Part shown: positions 18,584 through 29,291 of the stretch, one piece after another
How positions within the stretch are numbered: position 1 is the first letter of the stretch
Layout of the letters: every line of letters begins with the position of its first letter
DNA from: Eubacterium ventriosum
GTDB taxonomy: Bacteria; Bacillota; Clostridia; Lachnospirales; Lachnospiraceae
Length of the DNA: 64,000 bases
Direction of reading: 5' to 3'
Assembly: GCF_025150745.1 (NCBI RefSeq)
Contig: NZ_CP102282.1
Span: 1,251,501-1,315,500 of the forward strand
Program-made: the position numbers and the translations under genes
Notes under the pieces: generated by a model
What the model was told of the DNA's origin: nothing
Databases searched by the model: none
What the model saw: only the letters and a program-made list of their open reading frames with translations

Positions 18584-18883
18584 TTTACAAAATCATTTGA
18601 AACTGTAAAAAATATATTACATATAGTAGATTATGTAATGATAATGACCGTTAATCCAGGGTTTGCAGGTCAATCATATTTAGAATATATTGACGAAAAA
18701 ATAGAGGAATTTATTCAAAATAGGAAAAAATATCATTATGAAATAGTTGTGGATGGTGGAATTTCTGAAGAGAAAATAAAAAAATTGAATCAAAAAGGTG
18801 TAAAAGGTTTTATTCTTGGAACATCTTCGCTTTTTGGAAAGGGTGACTACGTTCACACAATTAAGAAATTAAGAGTTTTATAA
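18569..18883 (+). pseudogene. Truncated ribulose-phosphate 3-epimerase-like gene
   Basis: About 95 residues match only the C-terminal half of the ribulose-5-phosphate / allulose-6-phosphate 3-epimerase family: VDYVMIMTVNPGFAGQS, then EIVVDGGI, then GTSSLFG. The family is normally near 220 residues, and the N-terminal half with its metal ligands and first barrel strands is absent. The only in-frame ATG lies in a hairpin and has no good ribosome binding site. I read it as a 5'-deleted relic within the PTS operon. Its former presence suggests that the pathway once included a ketose-phosphate epimerisation step. Confidence 0.75.
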
Positions 18884-18907
18884 ATAATTAATAGGCAGGA
18901 TATATAA

Positions 18908-19336
18908 ATGGTAGGAATTATTATAACAGGACATTGCAATTTCGCTACGGGAATTGCCAGTGCAGTGAAACTGGTTGCAGGACAACAGAAAAATCTGGAA
19001 GCAGTAGATTTCCTGGATACTTATTCAACAGAAGAGTTGAAGACAAAGTTAACAGAGGCTTTAGACAAATTAGAAGAATGTAAAAATATTATATTTTTTA
19101 CTGATATTGTAGGTGGCTCGCCATTTAAAATTTCAGCAGAACTTGCTGCTACGAGTAGTAAAAATATTAAAATAATAAGTGGTACTAATTTAGGAATGCT
19201 GATTGAAAATGTTATGATGCGTGATATGGACATAAATTTTGATGAGTTAGTTGAAACTGCCATATCTACAGGAAAACAACAGGTTCTTAAATTTGAAATG
19301 TGTAGGGAAACGGAGGCAGACCAGCAAGGAATTTAG
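18908..19336 (+). CDS. PTS mannose-family IIA component
   Basis: The 142-residue cytosolic protein has IIITGHCNFATG, in which His 9 is the phosphorylation site, and TDIVGGSPF, a conserved EIIA-Man loop. It accepts phosphate from HPr and passes it to IIB. In many operons IIA and IIB are fused or adjacent; here they are separated by the epimerase relic. GGCAGGA lies upstream of the ATG. Confidence 0.92.
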   Translation: MVGIIITGHCNFATGIASAVKLVAGQQKNLEAVDFLDTYSTEELKTKLTEALDKLEECKNIIFFTDIVGGSPFKISAELAATSSKNIKIISGTNLGMLIENVMMRDMDINFDELVETAISTGKQQVLKFEMCRETEADQQGI

Positions 19337-19345
19337 GAGGTGGAA

Positions 19346-20125
19346 ATGAAAGCAGTTTTCTTTGATGTGGATGGAACGCTAATTGATTGCGTAGAGAAAA
19401 AAATACCGGCTTCTTCTATTAAAGCAATAGAGGAATTGAGAAAAAACGGGTATAAGGTTGCACTAGCTACAGGAAGGGATATTAACAGTATACGTGGTAT
19501 AAAGGATTTAGATATATCTGTTTTTGATGCATATGTTTTGAATAACGGTGCTGCCATATATGACAACACGTTGCGATGCATAAAGGATTTTCCCTTTTTG
19601 AGAGAAGATGTAGAAAAAATATTAGAGTATTGTAATAACAATAATATGTCTTTGATATTTGACACAGTTGAGGGTCCTTATCTGGCTACTGAAATTACTG
19701 ATTGTCTGGTTGAGGGGAAAAAATATTATAAGGAAGAAATCCCACCATATATAGAATGGAAAGGTGAGGAGATTGTGAAAATTAATATATTCGCTCCTAT
19801 GGGTTACGATTTTTCTGAACTGGAAAAAGATATTTCAGCGCGAATTGTGCCATGTCCTACAGTTTGCTATGATGTTATGGCAAAGGGAATATCTAAACAA
19901 ACAGGCATTCGTGAATTGATGAAATACTATGGATTTAATGAAGATGATTATATGGCATTTGGAGATCAGGAGAATGACTTGGAAATGCTTGAAAATGCAA
20001 AAATAGGAATAGCAGTTAAAGATATAGATGGTTCTGAAAAATTGCAACATATGGCAGATTATGTATGTGATGCACCAAGGAAAGATGGAATATATACTTT
20101 CTTAAAAAACAATGGTTACATTTAG
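19346..20125 (+). CDS. HAD-superfamily (Cof-type) sugar phosphatase
   Basis: The 259-residue protein starts with KAVFFDVDGTLID (motif I, nucleophile Asp), has ATGR in motif II, and the C-terminal FGDQENDLEML (motif IV). A Cof-type cap lies between. It should dephosphorylate a phosphosugar or related metabolite in the cytosol, probably a side product of the PTS pathway. I chose ATG 19346, 5 nt after AGGAGG; a GTG at 19340 overlaps that site. It starts 9 bp after the IIA stop and ends the operon before a strong terminator. Confidence 0.88.
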   Translation: MKAVFFDVDGTLIDCVEKKIPASSIKAIEELRKNGYKVALATGRDINSIRGIKDLDISVFDAYVLNNGAAIYDNTLRCIKDFPFLREDVEKILEYCNNNNMSLIFDTVEGPYLATEITDCLVEGKKYYKEEIPPYIEWKGEEIVKINIFAPMGYDFSELEKDISARIVPCPTVCYDVMAKGISKQTGIRELMKYYGFNEDDYMAFGDQENDLEMLENAKIGIAVKDIDGSEKLQHMADYVCDAPRKDGIYTFLKNNGYI

Positions 20126-20144
20126 AAAAGTTAATTAATTTATA

Positions 20145-20188
20145 AAATCCGGAAATTATAACAGTATAAGTTTAGTTTCCGGATTTTT
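20145..20188 (+). terminator. Terminator of the SIS-PTS operon
   Basis: A perfect 11-bp stem AAATCCGGAAA / TTTCCGGATTT with a 20-nt loop is followed by TTTTT. Confidence 0.88.
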
Positions 20189-20329
20189 AATTTGAATATT
20201 AATTATTTTTAGTTATTTTAAGTATTGATTTCTTCAATATTTAAATCCTCCAATCTCCAAAGTAAAATAAGTCTTACATTCATCTACAGTATTAAGAATA
20301 GATGAAACTTTCTGATAAAAATATTCATA

Positions 20330-20358
20330 TTAACATCAAACAAATATTTTAGTATAAT
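20330..20358 (+). promoter_or_regulatory. Promoter of the two-component operon
   Basis: TTAACA (20330-20335) and TATAAT (20353-20358) are 17 bp apart, about 85 bp before the response-regulator ATG. The rest of the 318-bp gap 20126-20443 holds the terminator and AT-rich sequence only. Confidence 0.65.
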
Positions 20359-20443
20359 AACCATAAAAGTTGAAATTCAAAAATAAAAAGTAATTTACAA
20401 TAATAAAATATAAAACAATAATTAATATCAGAGGAGAAAGAAT

Positions 20444-21127
20444 ATGAGAAACGACAGAAGATTGGTTCTTATGGTTGAAGATGATAACAAGTTAAGAGAA
20501 GTTTTAACAAAGTTTTTGTCAAGAAACGATTATGAAGTTTTGGCGGCAGAAAACGGAAAAGTAGGGCTTAAACTTTTTTATGAAAATAGCAAGAATTTAG
20601 ATATTGTACTTCTTGACGGAATGCTTCCTGACATAGACGGTGTGGATGTTTTGAAAGAAATAAGAGAACATTCGCAGGTGCCGGTTATTATGTTGACAGC
20701 AAGGGAATCAGAAGAAGACCAGCTTAACGGATTAAATAACGGTGCGGACAATTATATAACAAAGCCATTTCTTATGAAGGTTTTGCTTGTACATATGGGT
20801 AAGTTGATTCAGAGAAATGGCAATGAAGACACGGACGTAATTGAAAAAGGCGCGCTTAAATTAGAAAAGCAGTTTAGAAAAGCATATATTAATGGCGAGT
20901 TTGTAGATACAACTCCTAAGGAATTTGATTTGCTTGTATATATGTGCGAAAACGAAAAAGTGGTTTTGAAGCGTGAAAATATATTGGATGCAGTTTGGGG
21001 CTTTGATTACGACGGCGATATGCGAACTGTAGACACACTTGTAAAGCAGTTAAGAAAAAAGATGACGGACAAGTATCCTTACATCACGTCAGTTTACGGT
21101 GTTGGTTACAAATTTGAGGTAAAATAA
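20444..21127 (+). CDS. OmpR/PhoB-family response regulator
   Basis: The 227-residue protein has a receiver domain with acidic pair Asp 13/Asp 14, phospho-acceptor Asp 58 in VLLDGMLP, the conserved Thr in MLTARE and Lys in ITKPF. A winged-helix effector domain (about 130-225) ends in VYGVGYKFE. It binds DNA when phosphorylated by the kinase encoded immediately after; its stop codon is directly followed by the kinase ATG with no gap. Targets are unknown. AGAGGAG precedes the ATG. Confidence 0.95.
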   Translation: MRNDRRLVLMVEDDNKLREVLTKFLSRNDYEVLAAENGKVGLKLFYENSKNLDIVLLDGMLPDIDGVDVLKEIREHSQVPVIMLTARESEEDQLNGLNNGADNYITKPFLMKVLLVHMGKLIQRNGNEDTDVIEKGALKLEKQFRKAYINGEFVDTTPKEFDLLVYMCENEKVVLKRENILDAVWGFDYDGDMRTVDTLVKQLRKKMTDKYPYITSVYGVGYKFEVK

Positions 21128-22558
21128 ATGAAGACTAAGTTAAGAACAACCTATCTTGTAACGGTATTATTCTTTTTGTTTGTTACAGTGGGAAGCATGA
21201 TTTTATTCTATAATATGTTTTCAGAAGAATTCATTATTGCAAATAATAAGAAAATAATGAACAGTGTTTTTGAGGACGCACAGGGAATGGATTTGTCGTC
21301 TTTAACAAAGAGTGATAGGAAGAGATTGAAAGAATTTTCGGACAAAGGTGGAGTTATTGCAATTTATGATGGTGAAAAAATCATATATTTTTCAGGAGAT
21401 ACGCCTGAAAGAAAGAAAAATATAAAAAGAAGAAAGTTCGATGAAAAAATATATGAATATACATATACACCTAAGGCAAATATGTCAGAGGGCAGAAAAG
21501 CGATTAGACTTAAGGGCAAAATAGATCAGAATGTAAAAACATATTATTTATATTGTAGTGTAAAGCTTAGAACCTTAGAGAACAGCATAGGACTGATAAG
21601 CAGGTTTATGCTGGTTGAAATGATTATTATTTTAATATTAGGTATTCCTTTTTCATTTTATATGGCACAGAGGACAGTTAAGCCTATTGAAAAACTGGGA
21701 AAACTGGCAAAGAAAATGGAAAATAATGAGCCAATTAATTTTGAAGAATATGATTTCCCTAACAATGAAATAGGAAATCTGGCAGAGCAGCTGAAAAGTA
21801 TGTACCTTAAGATTTCCAGTAACCTTAACGAATTAAATAATTATAACTATTTGTTGAAAACTCAGAATAAAGAGTTAATAGAGTTTGATGAAAGACGTAA
21901 GAAGTTTATTGGGGCGGCAACTCACGAATTGAAAACGCCACTTGCCATTATTTCTACACAGCTTGAAATGATGAATACGGATAATGACGAGGCAATGAGT
22001 GAGTATTACGAGTCAATAATGGAAGAGATACAGAAGATGTCCAACCTGATTCGAGAAATGCTTAATTCATCATTTGAGGGAGATATTATTTTAAGTGGTC
22101 CGATGAAAGTTGACAGTCTTTCAGAACTTTTGGACGGAATGAAGGACAAATACATGGGACTATTTTGGTCAAAGAAAGCTAATTGCAGATTTGATATAGA
22201 AGACAATATTTATATTAATATGAATAATGAGCAGATTGAACAGGCCATAAACAATTATATAATTAATGCTTACGAGCACATTCCGGAAAAAGGTACAGCA
22301 GTAGTCACACTAAAAAGTGTAGGCGATAAAGCAGTAATTTCTGTTTTTAATGATGGTAATAATATAAAAGAAGAAGAATTAAACAAGATTTGGCAGGGCT
22401 TCTACCAGACTGACGAGCGAGTGAAAGAATCAAACGTTGGACTTGGCCTTTATATTGTAAGAAACATTGTAAAGAACCACAACGGAGTATGTTATGCCAA
22501 GAATCATCACAACGGCGTTGAGTTTGTAATGGAGTTTAACCGCACAGACAAATATTAA
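21128..22558 (+). CDS. Membrane sensor histidine kinase
   Basis: The 476-residue kinase has a membrane segment near 8-28, an extracytoplasmic sensor of about 125 residues with no recognisable family, a second membrane segment near 158-180, and a HAMP region. The phospho-acceptor His 266 lies in AATHELKTPLAII, and the ATPase domain has NNYIINAYEH (N box), FNDGNN and VGLGLYIVRN (G box). All catalytic boxes are present. It should phosphorylate the preceding regulator. The signal is unknown. No neighbouring transporter gives a hint. Confidence 0.95.
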   Translation: MKTKLRTTYLVTVLFFLFVTVGSMILFYNMFSEEFIIANNKKIMNSVFEDAQGMDLSSLTKSDRKRLKEFSDKGGVIAIYDGEKIIYFSGDTPERKKNIKRRKFDEKIYEYTYTPKANMSEGRKAIRLKGKIDQNVKTYYLYCSVKLRTLENSIGLISRFMLVEMIIILILGIPFSFYMAQRTVKPIEKLGKLAKKMENNEPINFEEYDFPNNEIGNLAEQLKSMYLKISSNLNELNNYNYLLKTQNKELIEFDERRKKFIGAATHELKTPLAIISTQLEMMNTDNDEAMSEYYESIMEEIQKMSNLIREMLNSSFEGDIILSGPMKVDSLSELLDGMKDKYMGLFWSKKANCRFDIEDNIYINMNNEQIEQAINNYIINAYEHIPEKGTAVVTLKSVGDKAVISVFNDGNNIKEEELNKIWQGFYQTDERVKESNVGLGLYIVRNIVKNHNGVCYAKNHHNGVEFVMEFNRTDKY

Positions 22559-22821
22559 AAAGATTTAACTTTATCATAAACAAAACTTAACATTTCTTAA
22601 TTAGTATAAAAATGTAAAGGAAAAGCATTATCAGAAGGAAAGAAATTTAAAATCCAAAATGGATTATGCAGCATGAAAATTCATAATTGGAAGTCTTTAA
22701 TTGGGAATCTCTAATTGTTAATTTCCAATAAGGAATTTCTAATTGGAAAGACAGATTTTAGTTGAAAAAACTGAATGAAGATAATGCGATAAACATAGGA
22801 TTTAATAAAGAAGTGGGAGTG

Positions 22822-22926
22822 ATGAATATGACAGGAATAATCGGCTCAGGAATGATAGTCACAATAAATGTGCTTATAAGTCTTGTGATTGGAGGATGCT
22901 TAGCAATAAAGTTGATTGAAAAATAG
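22822..22926 (+). CDS. 34-residue single-pass hydrophobic peptide
   Basis: A short frame encodes a peptide that starts MNMTGIIGSG, runs through one uninterrupted hydrophobic stretch and ends in KLIEK. GGGAG lies 7 nt before the ATG, and a strong terminator follows 26 bp after the stop, so this small gene has proper boundaries. It resembles small membrane or toxin-like peptides only in general character; no family is recognised. The 263-bp gap before it (22559-22821) contains several AT-rich short repeats of the type TAATTGG but no other gene. Confidence 0.55.
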   Translation: MNMTGIIGSGMIVTINVLISLVIGGCLAIKLIEK

Positions 22927-22952
22927 AATAGAATACTAGAAGTAAGAATATG

Positions 22953-22983
22953 GGCAGTTCCTTGGCGGGACTGCCTTTTTTGG
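22953..22983 (+). terminator. Terminator of the small peptide gene
   Basis: GGCAGTTCC pairs with GGGACTGCC (one T-G pair) over a 5-nt loop, followed by seven T. Confidence 0.85.
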
Positions 22984-23003
22984 TGGGGATACTTGAAGTT
23001 TAG

Positions 23004-23133
23004 TTTTTGTACAAAGTCGCATGGGAGGAGTTCATGTTTAGGGGGGAGTATGCTATTTATTTTTTGTACAAAGTTGTTTGGGGAGATGTCCACACCCCGG
23101 AGGAGGATACTATTAATTTTTCGTATAAAGTCG
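23004..23133. repeat. Three degenerate repeats (TTTTTGTACAAAGTCG type)
   Basis: Related segments occur at 23004, 23061 and 23117, each about 57 bp apart, with cores TTTTTGTACAAAGTCG, TTTTTGTACAAAGTTG and TTTTTCGTATAAAGTCG. The second and third are followed by GTGTCCACACCC-like sequence. They directly precede the palindromic array and seem to be an older or different part of the same repeat field. Confidence 0.6.
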
Positions 23134-23187
23134 TCTAGTGTAGTGTCCACACCCTGGGGTTCAGTATAATTTGTAATTACATCATTG

Positions 23188-23513
23188 ATTACGTGTCGTA
23201 TAACTTTTCTTTCTGCTGACACGTAATTTTTTACAATATTAAAGTGAATTTTTGGGCAATTACGTGTCATATAAGATTTCCTTCTGCTGACACGTAATTT
23301 TTCACAAAATCGTAGTGAATTTGTGGGTGATTACTTGTCACACAGCATTTTCTTTCAGTGACACGTAATTGGAAGCGGTAAGACAAGCTTAGCTTCAATA
23401 AATTACTTGTGACACAACGTTTTCGCTTTACGACACGTAATTGGCAGCGATAGAACAAGCTTGGCTTCAATAAATTACGTGTGGGACAGCGTTTCGGTTT
23501 TACGACACGTAAT
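23188..23513. repeat. Array of five 40-bp palindromic units, period 71-72 bp
   Basis: Units at 23188-23227, 23259-23298, 23330-23369, 23402-23441 and 23474-23513 each have arms of the type ATTACGTGTC and GACACGTAAT with a 20-nt loop. All five units are exactly 40 bp. Right arms are identical in all five; left arms vary at one or two positions. The 31-32-bp sequences between units come in two related pairs (1 with 2, 3 with 4), so this is a duplicated hairpin repeat and not a CRISPR array. No gene or cas neighbour explains it. The remaining intergenic bases 23514-23859 are AT-rich and show no other gene. Confidence 0.9.
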
Positions 23514-23859
23514 TGGCTGTGATAAATATATAAGAAATCATAACAATTTCCTTAATGTATTAGTTTTGTTATTGCATTAACTTGCTATCTCTTCTTTTTT
23601 AAAAAATATAATTGCGTAGCCGGAAAATATATAGAGTAAAGTATACATAAATATGTTATGCTATAAATATAAGACAAGGTACGGAAAAATTTATTTTTGT
23701 TGTCATATTTTGGCGAGTTTATTCGTTATATTTAATAGAAGGGCTTAACTAACCCAAATGAGCGTGGATAAAAAAACAAAGAGAGGAGTAAAGAGTATAA
23801 GAAACTGATTGATTGGTGTTGATACAAGTGTTTTGTATCTGATGAGAGGAGGAAAACCA

Positions 23860-25062
23860 ATGAAAAAGATAATTGCAATTATATTAGTAACAACTATGTT
23901 AGCCTGTAATTCTGTGAATGCAGCATCTTTTGTACAGGACAAGAAAGTGGAGTTAAACAATGAACATATGAAGGACTACAATAATTCATCTGTTAAATGG
24001 AAATTTGATGAAAAGAGCGGTGTTCTTAGTTTTAGCGGTTGTGAAAAATTAGAAAAGGTAGATGTAGGGCAGATAAAAAATCAGGTTAGGTATATTGTTT
24101 TGGCAGATGATATTAAGGAAATATCATCAGGATCATTATCAGGATATTTTAATCTAAGTAAGGTAACAATATTGGGAGATGTTGTGGCTACCGGAAATGC
24201 GTTTTACTTAGACACTCCAAGAACACTGGAGTTGGCAGGAAGATGTGAAAATTTGGGAGAGATGATTAGCAGCGACATGGCCCCATTTCCGAAAATAGTT
24301 TTAATTAATAACAACAAGTACTATGAAGAAAAAGACAGAATGTTGTTAACAAAAGATGGGAAAGAATTAGTGCTATTTTATGGTGGAGAATCTTTGAAGG
24401 TGCCTGACACTGTGGAAAAAATAGACTCTTATGCCTGCTATCAGCTAGGAAATTTGAGTGATGTGAAACTGAATGGCAAGCTGAAAGAAATCGGGGACTA
24501 TGCTTTCTATCACACAGGAATTAGTACATTAAAGTTAAAAAACAATATTCAAATAATTGGAGAACAGGCTTTTGCCGGTAACAATATTAAAACAGTTAAG
24601 TTTAATAAGAAAATAAAACTAATTGGCAAATATTGTTTTGATGACAATCTTTTAAGAAAAGTATATTTGCGTAGCAATCCCAGAATAGAAGAGGGAGCTT
24701 TTCCAAAAGATGCAGTTATCCAGTATTCAAAAAAGGCAAAGAACAAGGGTAGCGTAGCAGAGCTTGGATATAAAGTAAAAACAAAAAAGCTATATGTTGT
24801 AGCGAATAAAATAAAAAAGGCTAGTGGCTATCAGATTGTGGTTACACAAAAAAGCAATAAACTGAAGAAAAAATTCAATACTAAAAAAGGAGAATTGAAT
24901 AAGAAGTTAAAACTTAATTTAAAGTACCAAGTTCAGGAAGGCGTAATAAAAGTAAACAGCAGGAACAGTATTTATGTAAAAGTAAGACCATATTTTGGAA
25001 AGAAGAACAATAAAAAATACGGTAAGTGGAGCATAAAATACAAAGTTCCGGTTTATCTATAG
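23860..25062 (+). CDS. Secreted BspA-type leucine-rich-repeat protein
   Basis: The 400-residue protein has a signal peptide (residues 1-20, cleavage near VNA). LRR_5/BspA-like repeats follow (about 50-295), with segments such as VPDTVEKIDSYACYQLGNL, LKEIGDYAFYHTGISTL and IQIIGEQAFAGNNIKTV. A Lys-rich Fn3-like C-terminal module (about 305-400) has the KKYGKWS signature seen in other secreted proteins here. It is probably surface-exposed and binds a ligand; no enzyme motif is visible. I chose the ATG at 23860, 7 nt after AGGAGG; an in-frame upstream extension to 23809 would hide the signal peptide. It forms an operon with the next LRR gene. Confidence 0.88.
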   Translation: MKKIIAIILVTTMLACNSVNAASFVQDKKVELNNEHMKDYNNSSVKWKFDEKSGVLSFSGCEKLEKVDVGQIKNQVRYIVLADDIKEISSGSLSGYFNLSKVTILGDVVATGNAFYLDTPRTLELAGRCENLGEMISSDMAPFPKIVLINNNKYYEEKDRMLLTKDGKELVLFYGGESLKVPDTVEKIDSYACYQLGNLSDVKLNGKLKEIGDYAFYHTGISTLKLKNNIQIIGEQAFAGNNIKTVKFNKKIKLIGKYCFDDNLLRKVYLRSNPRIEEGAFPKDAVIQYSKKAKNKGSVAELGYKVKTKKLYVVANKIKKASGYQIVVTQKSNKLKKKFNTKKGELNKKLKLNLKYQVQEGVIKVNSRNSIYVKVRPYFGKKNNKKYGKWSIKYKVPVYL

Positions 25063-25083
25063 CACAGAAGAGAGGTGATTAAT

Positions 25084-26025
25084 ATGAAGAAGAGATTTAC
25101 TTTTTTAATCTTACTAGTTGTTAGCATTATTATGAGTACAATGGTAATATATGCTGACACATCAACCGACTATGATGAGTCTGTATATGCAAAACATAAA
25201 CCTATATTAAAAATAGACGAATCTTCTTTTCCAAATGAAATGGTTAGGCGTGCTGTTTTGAAAAGGTATGATATGAATAGAGATGGATATTTGTCTCAAT
25301 ACGAAATGGAAGATCCAACATCATTTTCTGTTGATGCTGCGGATATACAGGAAACAGATGGATATAAATATGGAAGGCAGGTTTACCAAGATGAAAAATA
25401 TAGAGTTATAGACTTTAAAGGAATAGAGGTGTTTAAGAATGTAAGTCATATACATTTTGCATGTGCATTGGTAAACGGAGAAAGAGGATACGTAAAAAAC
25501 TTTAAGTATTTATCAACCTTAAAAATTGATTCTATTGGAATAACATTTAGTGACAGAAACTATAATTTGAATCAGTTAAAGGGATTAAAGTATATAAGTT
25601 TTGTAGCGTGTGAAAATTTCAACTTGAAATTTGATAAAAAATCTAAAGTTGAAAGTATTAGTTTATTAGATAGTAAAGGAAAAGTAGATGTTTCAAATTT
25701 GAAAACTTTAAAAACATTTAGTTCTTATGAAACTGTATTCAAAAAAATAAAATTTGGAAAGAATGCCAAACTAAAAAAACTGAGTATAGATGGAAGTGCT
25801 TATTGCATAAATAAAAAGATAAGAAAATTGGATATTTCAAAAATGAAAAATCTTAGATATCTTTATTTGCAAAGCTGTACGAAACTAAAAGAAATTAAAA
25901 TGTCTAAGAAAAATAATAAAAAACTTAAAAAAATAGAAATATACGGTTGTGGTAAGTTTAAAAAATCAAGTTTAAATAAATCACAAATTCCTAAAAAAAC
26001 CAAAGTAAAAGTTTTAACTTGGTAA
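25084..26025 (+). CDS. Secreted leucine-rich protein with EF-hand-like loop
   Basis: The 313-residue protein has a signal peptide (about 1-24, ending VIYA). Near residue 63 the segment DMNRDGYLSQYE matches a calcium-binding EF-hand/dockerin-type loop. Irregular leucine-rich repeats (about 100-300) include IRKLDISKMKNLRYLYLQSCTKL in two pieces and become very Lys-rich toward the end. The ATG at 25084 is used because AGAGGTG is well spaced; a GTG nine bases upstream would overlap that site. It follows the BspA-type gene by 21 bp and shares its export route. Function unknown; a calcium-stabilised surface protein is plausible. Confidence 0.85.
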   Translation: MKKRFTFLILLVVSIIMSTMVIYADTSTDYDESVYAKHKPILKIDESSFPNEMVRRAVLKRYDMNRDGYLSQYEMEDPTSFSVDAADIQETDGYKYGRQVYQDEKYRVIDFKGIEVFKNVSHIHFACALVNGERGYVKNFKYLSTLKIDSIGITFSDRNYNLNQLKGLKYISFVACENFNLKFDKKSKVESISLLDSKGKVDVSNLKTLKTFSSYETVFKKIKFGKNAKLKKLSIDGSAYCINKKIRKLDISKMKNLRYLYLQSCTKLKEIKMSKKNNKKLKKIEIYGCGKFKKSSLNKSQIPKKTKVKVLTW

Positions 26026-26043
26026 ATAAAATTTAAAACATTC

Positions 26044-26092
26044 AAGGAGCTGTGTCTTTAGTGGTTGACAAACCATTGGAGTGCAGCTCCTT
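26044..26092 (+). terminator. Terminator-like hairpin after the LRR pair
   Basis: AAGGAGCTG / CAGCTCCTT is a perfect 9-bp stem enclosing a second stem TGGTT / AACCA. No T-run follows, so efficiency is uncertain. A related hairpin with a T-run occurs at 47704. The rest of the gap to 26366 is AT-rich; TATAAT at 26250 is a possible -10. Confidence 0.6.
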
Positions 26093-26366
26093 AACTATTA
26101 TTCCTAAAAATGTATGATTTTGTTTTATAAGCACAAACTATTTTAGAGAATCCAAGTATATAAATTCATAACCTTAAAATCGTAAAATAAAGCGACTTGA
26201 ATGAGAAAATGTATAAATAAAGTACTAGTGACTAAAAATGTAACTTGCATATAATTTTTAGATGAATTATTATATTAGCATAATTAGTTAAAAATATACA
26301 AAAAGTAATAAAAAACAATAAAAAATCGGACAAAATGCACAATTTTGTATAGGGAAGGAGGTTAGT

Positions 26367-26675
26367 ATGATAAAGGAGACGGTTGATGCGGTTAGGTTAG
26401 CAGAGCTTGAAGGGGACAAGGTTATAAGCACTGCGAAAGTTAACGGGCAGGACATGAAGAATCAGATTAAGATTCAGGGGGCTGAATATCGAACTGAAAG
26501 GTTAAAGGAAGCCAAGGAAAAAGCAGAAAAGGAAATGGCAGAGACAGTTGCAAAATGCGAAAAGTACAATGAGGAGCAACAGAAAGAGATTGACTTAAAG
26601 GTTATGCAATTGAAGAACAAGTCATATGAGAAAATGGATGGCACGGTGAAAGCCATAGTAGAGTATTTATTTTAG
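26367..26675 (+). CDS. ntpF: V-type ATPase subunit G/H (NtpF-like)
   Basis: The 102-residue protein is almost entirely a charged coiled coil (KEAKEKAEKEMAETVAKCEK), typical of the peripheral-stalk subunit named NtpF, AhaH or subunit G/H. It pairs with subunit E to form the stalk that holds the catalytic head. It is the first gene of the operon, which keeps the Enterococcus hirae order F-I-K-E-C-G-A-B-D. GGAGG precedes the ATG. A hairpin overlapping its stop codon separates it from the I-subunit gene and may tune expression. Confidence 0.85.
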   Translation: MIKETVDAVRLAELEGDKVISTAKVNGQDMKNQIKIQGAEYRTERLKEAKEKAEKEMAETVAKCEKYNEEQQKEIDLKVMQLKNKSYEKMDGTVKAIVEYLF

Positions 26676-26708
26676 GATTACAAAGCAGGTCACAATCCGT
26701 GTAATCCT
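26674..26708 (+). other. Intercistronic hairpin between ntpF and ntpI
   Basis: AGGATTAC pairs perfectly with GTAATCCT over a 19-nt loop, and the left arm overlaps the ntpF stop codon. No T-run follows. It could act as a processing or partial attenuation site, giving more ntpF than downstream message. Confidence 0.55.
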
Positions 26709-26777
26709 AAGGTAGAGGGGAACATTTAAATCATTTTAAGGCATAACCCGTCATTTAAATGACAGAATGGAGAATTT

Positions 26778-29287
<2,510 letters not shown>

Positions 29288-29291
29288 TTTT

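Noticed and set aside
18569-18883. Complete ribulose-phosphate 3-epimerase
   Set aside because: Only the C-terminal half is present, and the start codon lies in a hairpin.
22758-23470. Minus-strand frames across the repeat fields
   Set aside because: Their translations simply repeat the DNA repeats (such as NYVSAE segments) and cross the terminator of the small peptide gene; no start signals were found.
23188-23513. CRISPR array
   Set aside because: Repeats are palindromic with variable loops, intervening sequences are related to each other, and no cas genes are present.
25260-25310. Dockerin domain in the second LRR protein
   Set aside because: Only one calcium-loop-like segment is present; dockerins need two repeats, and no cohesin is seen.
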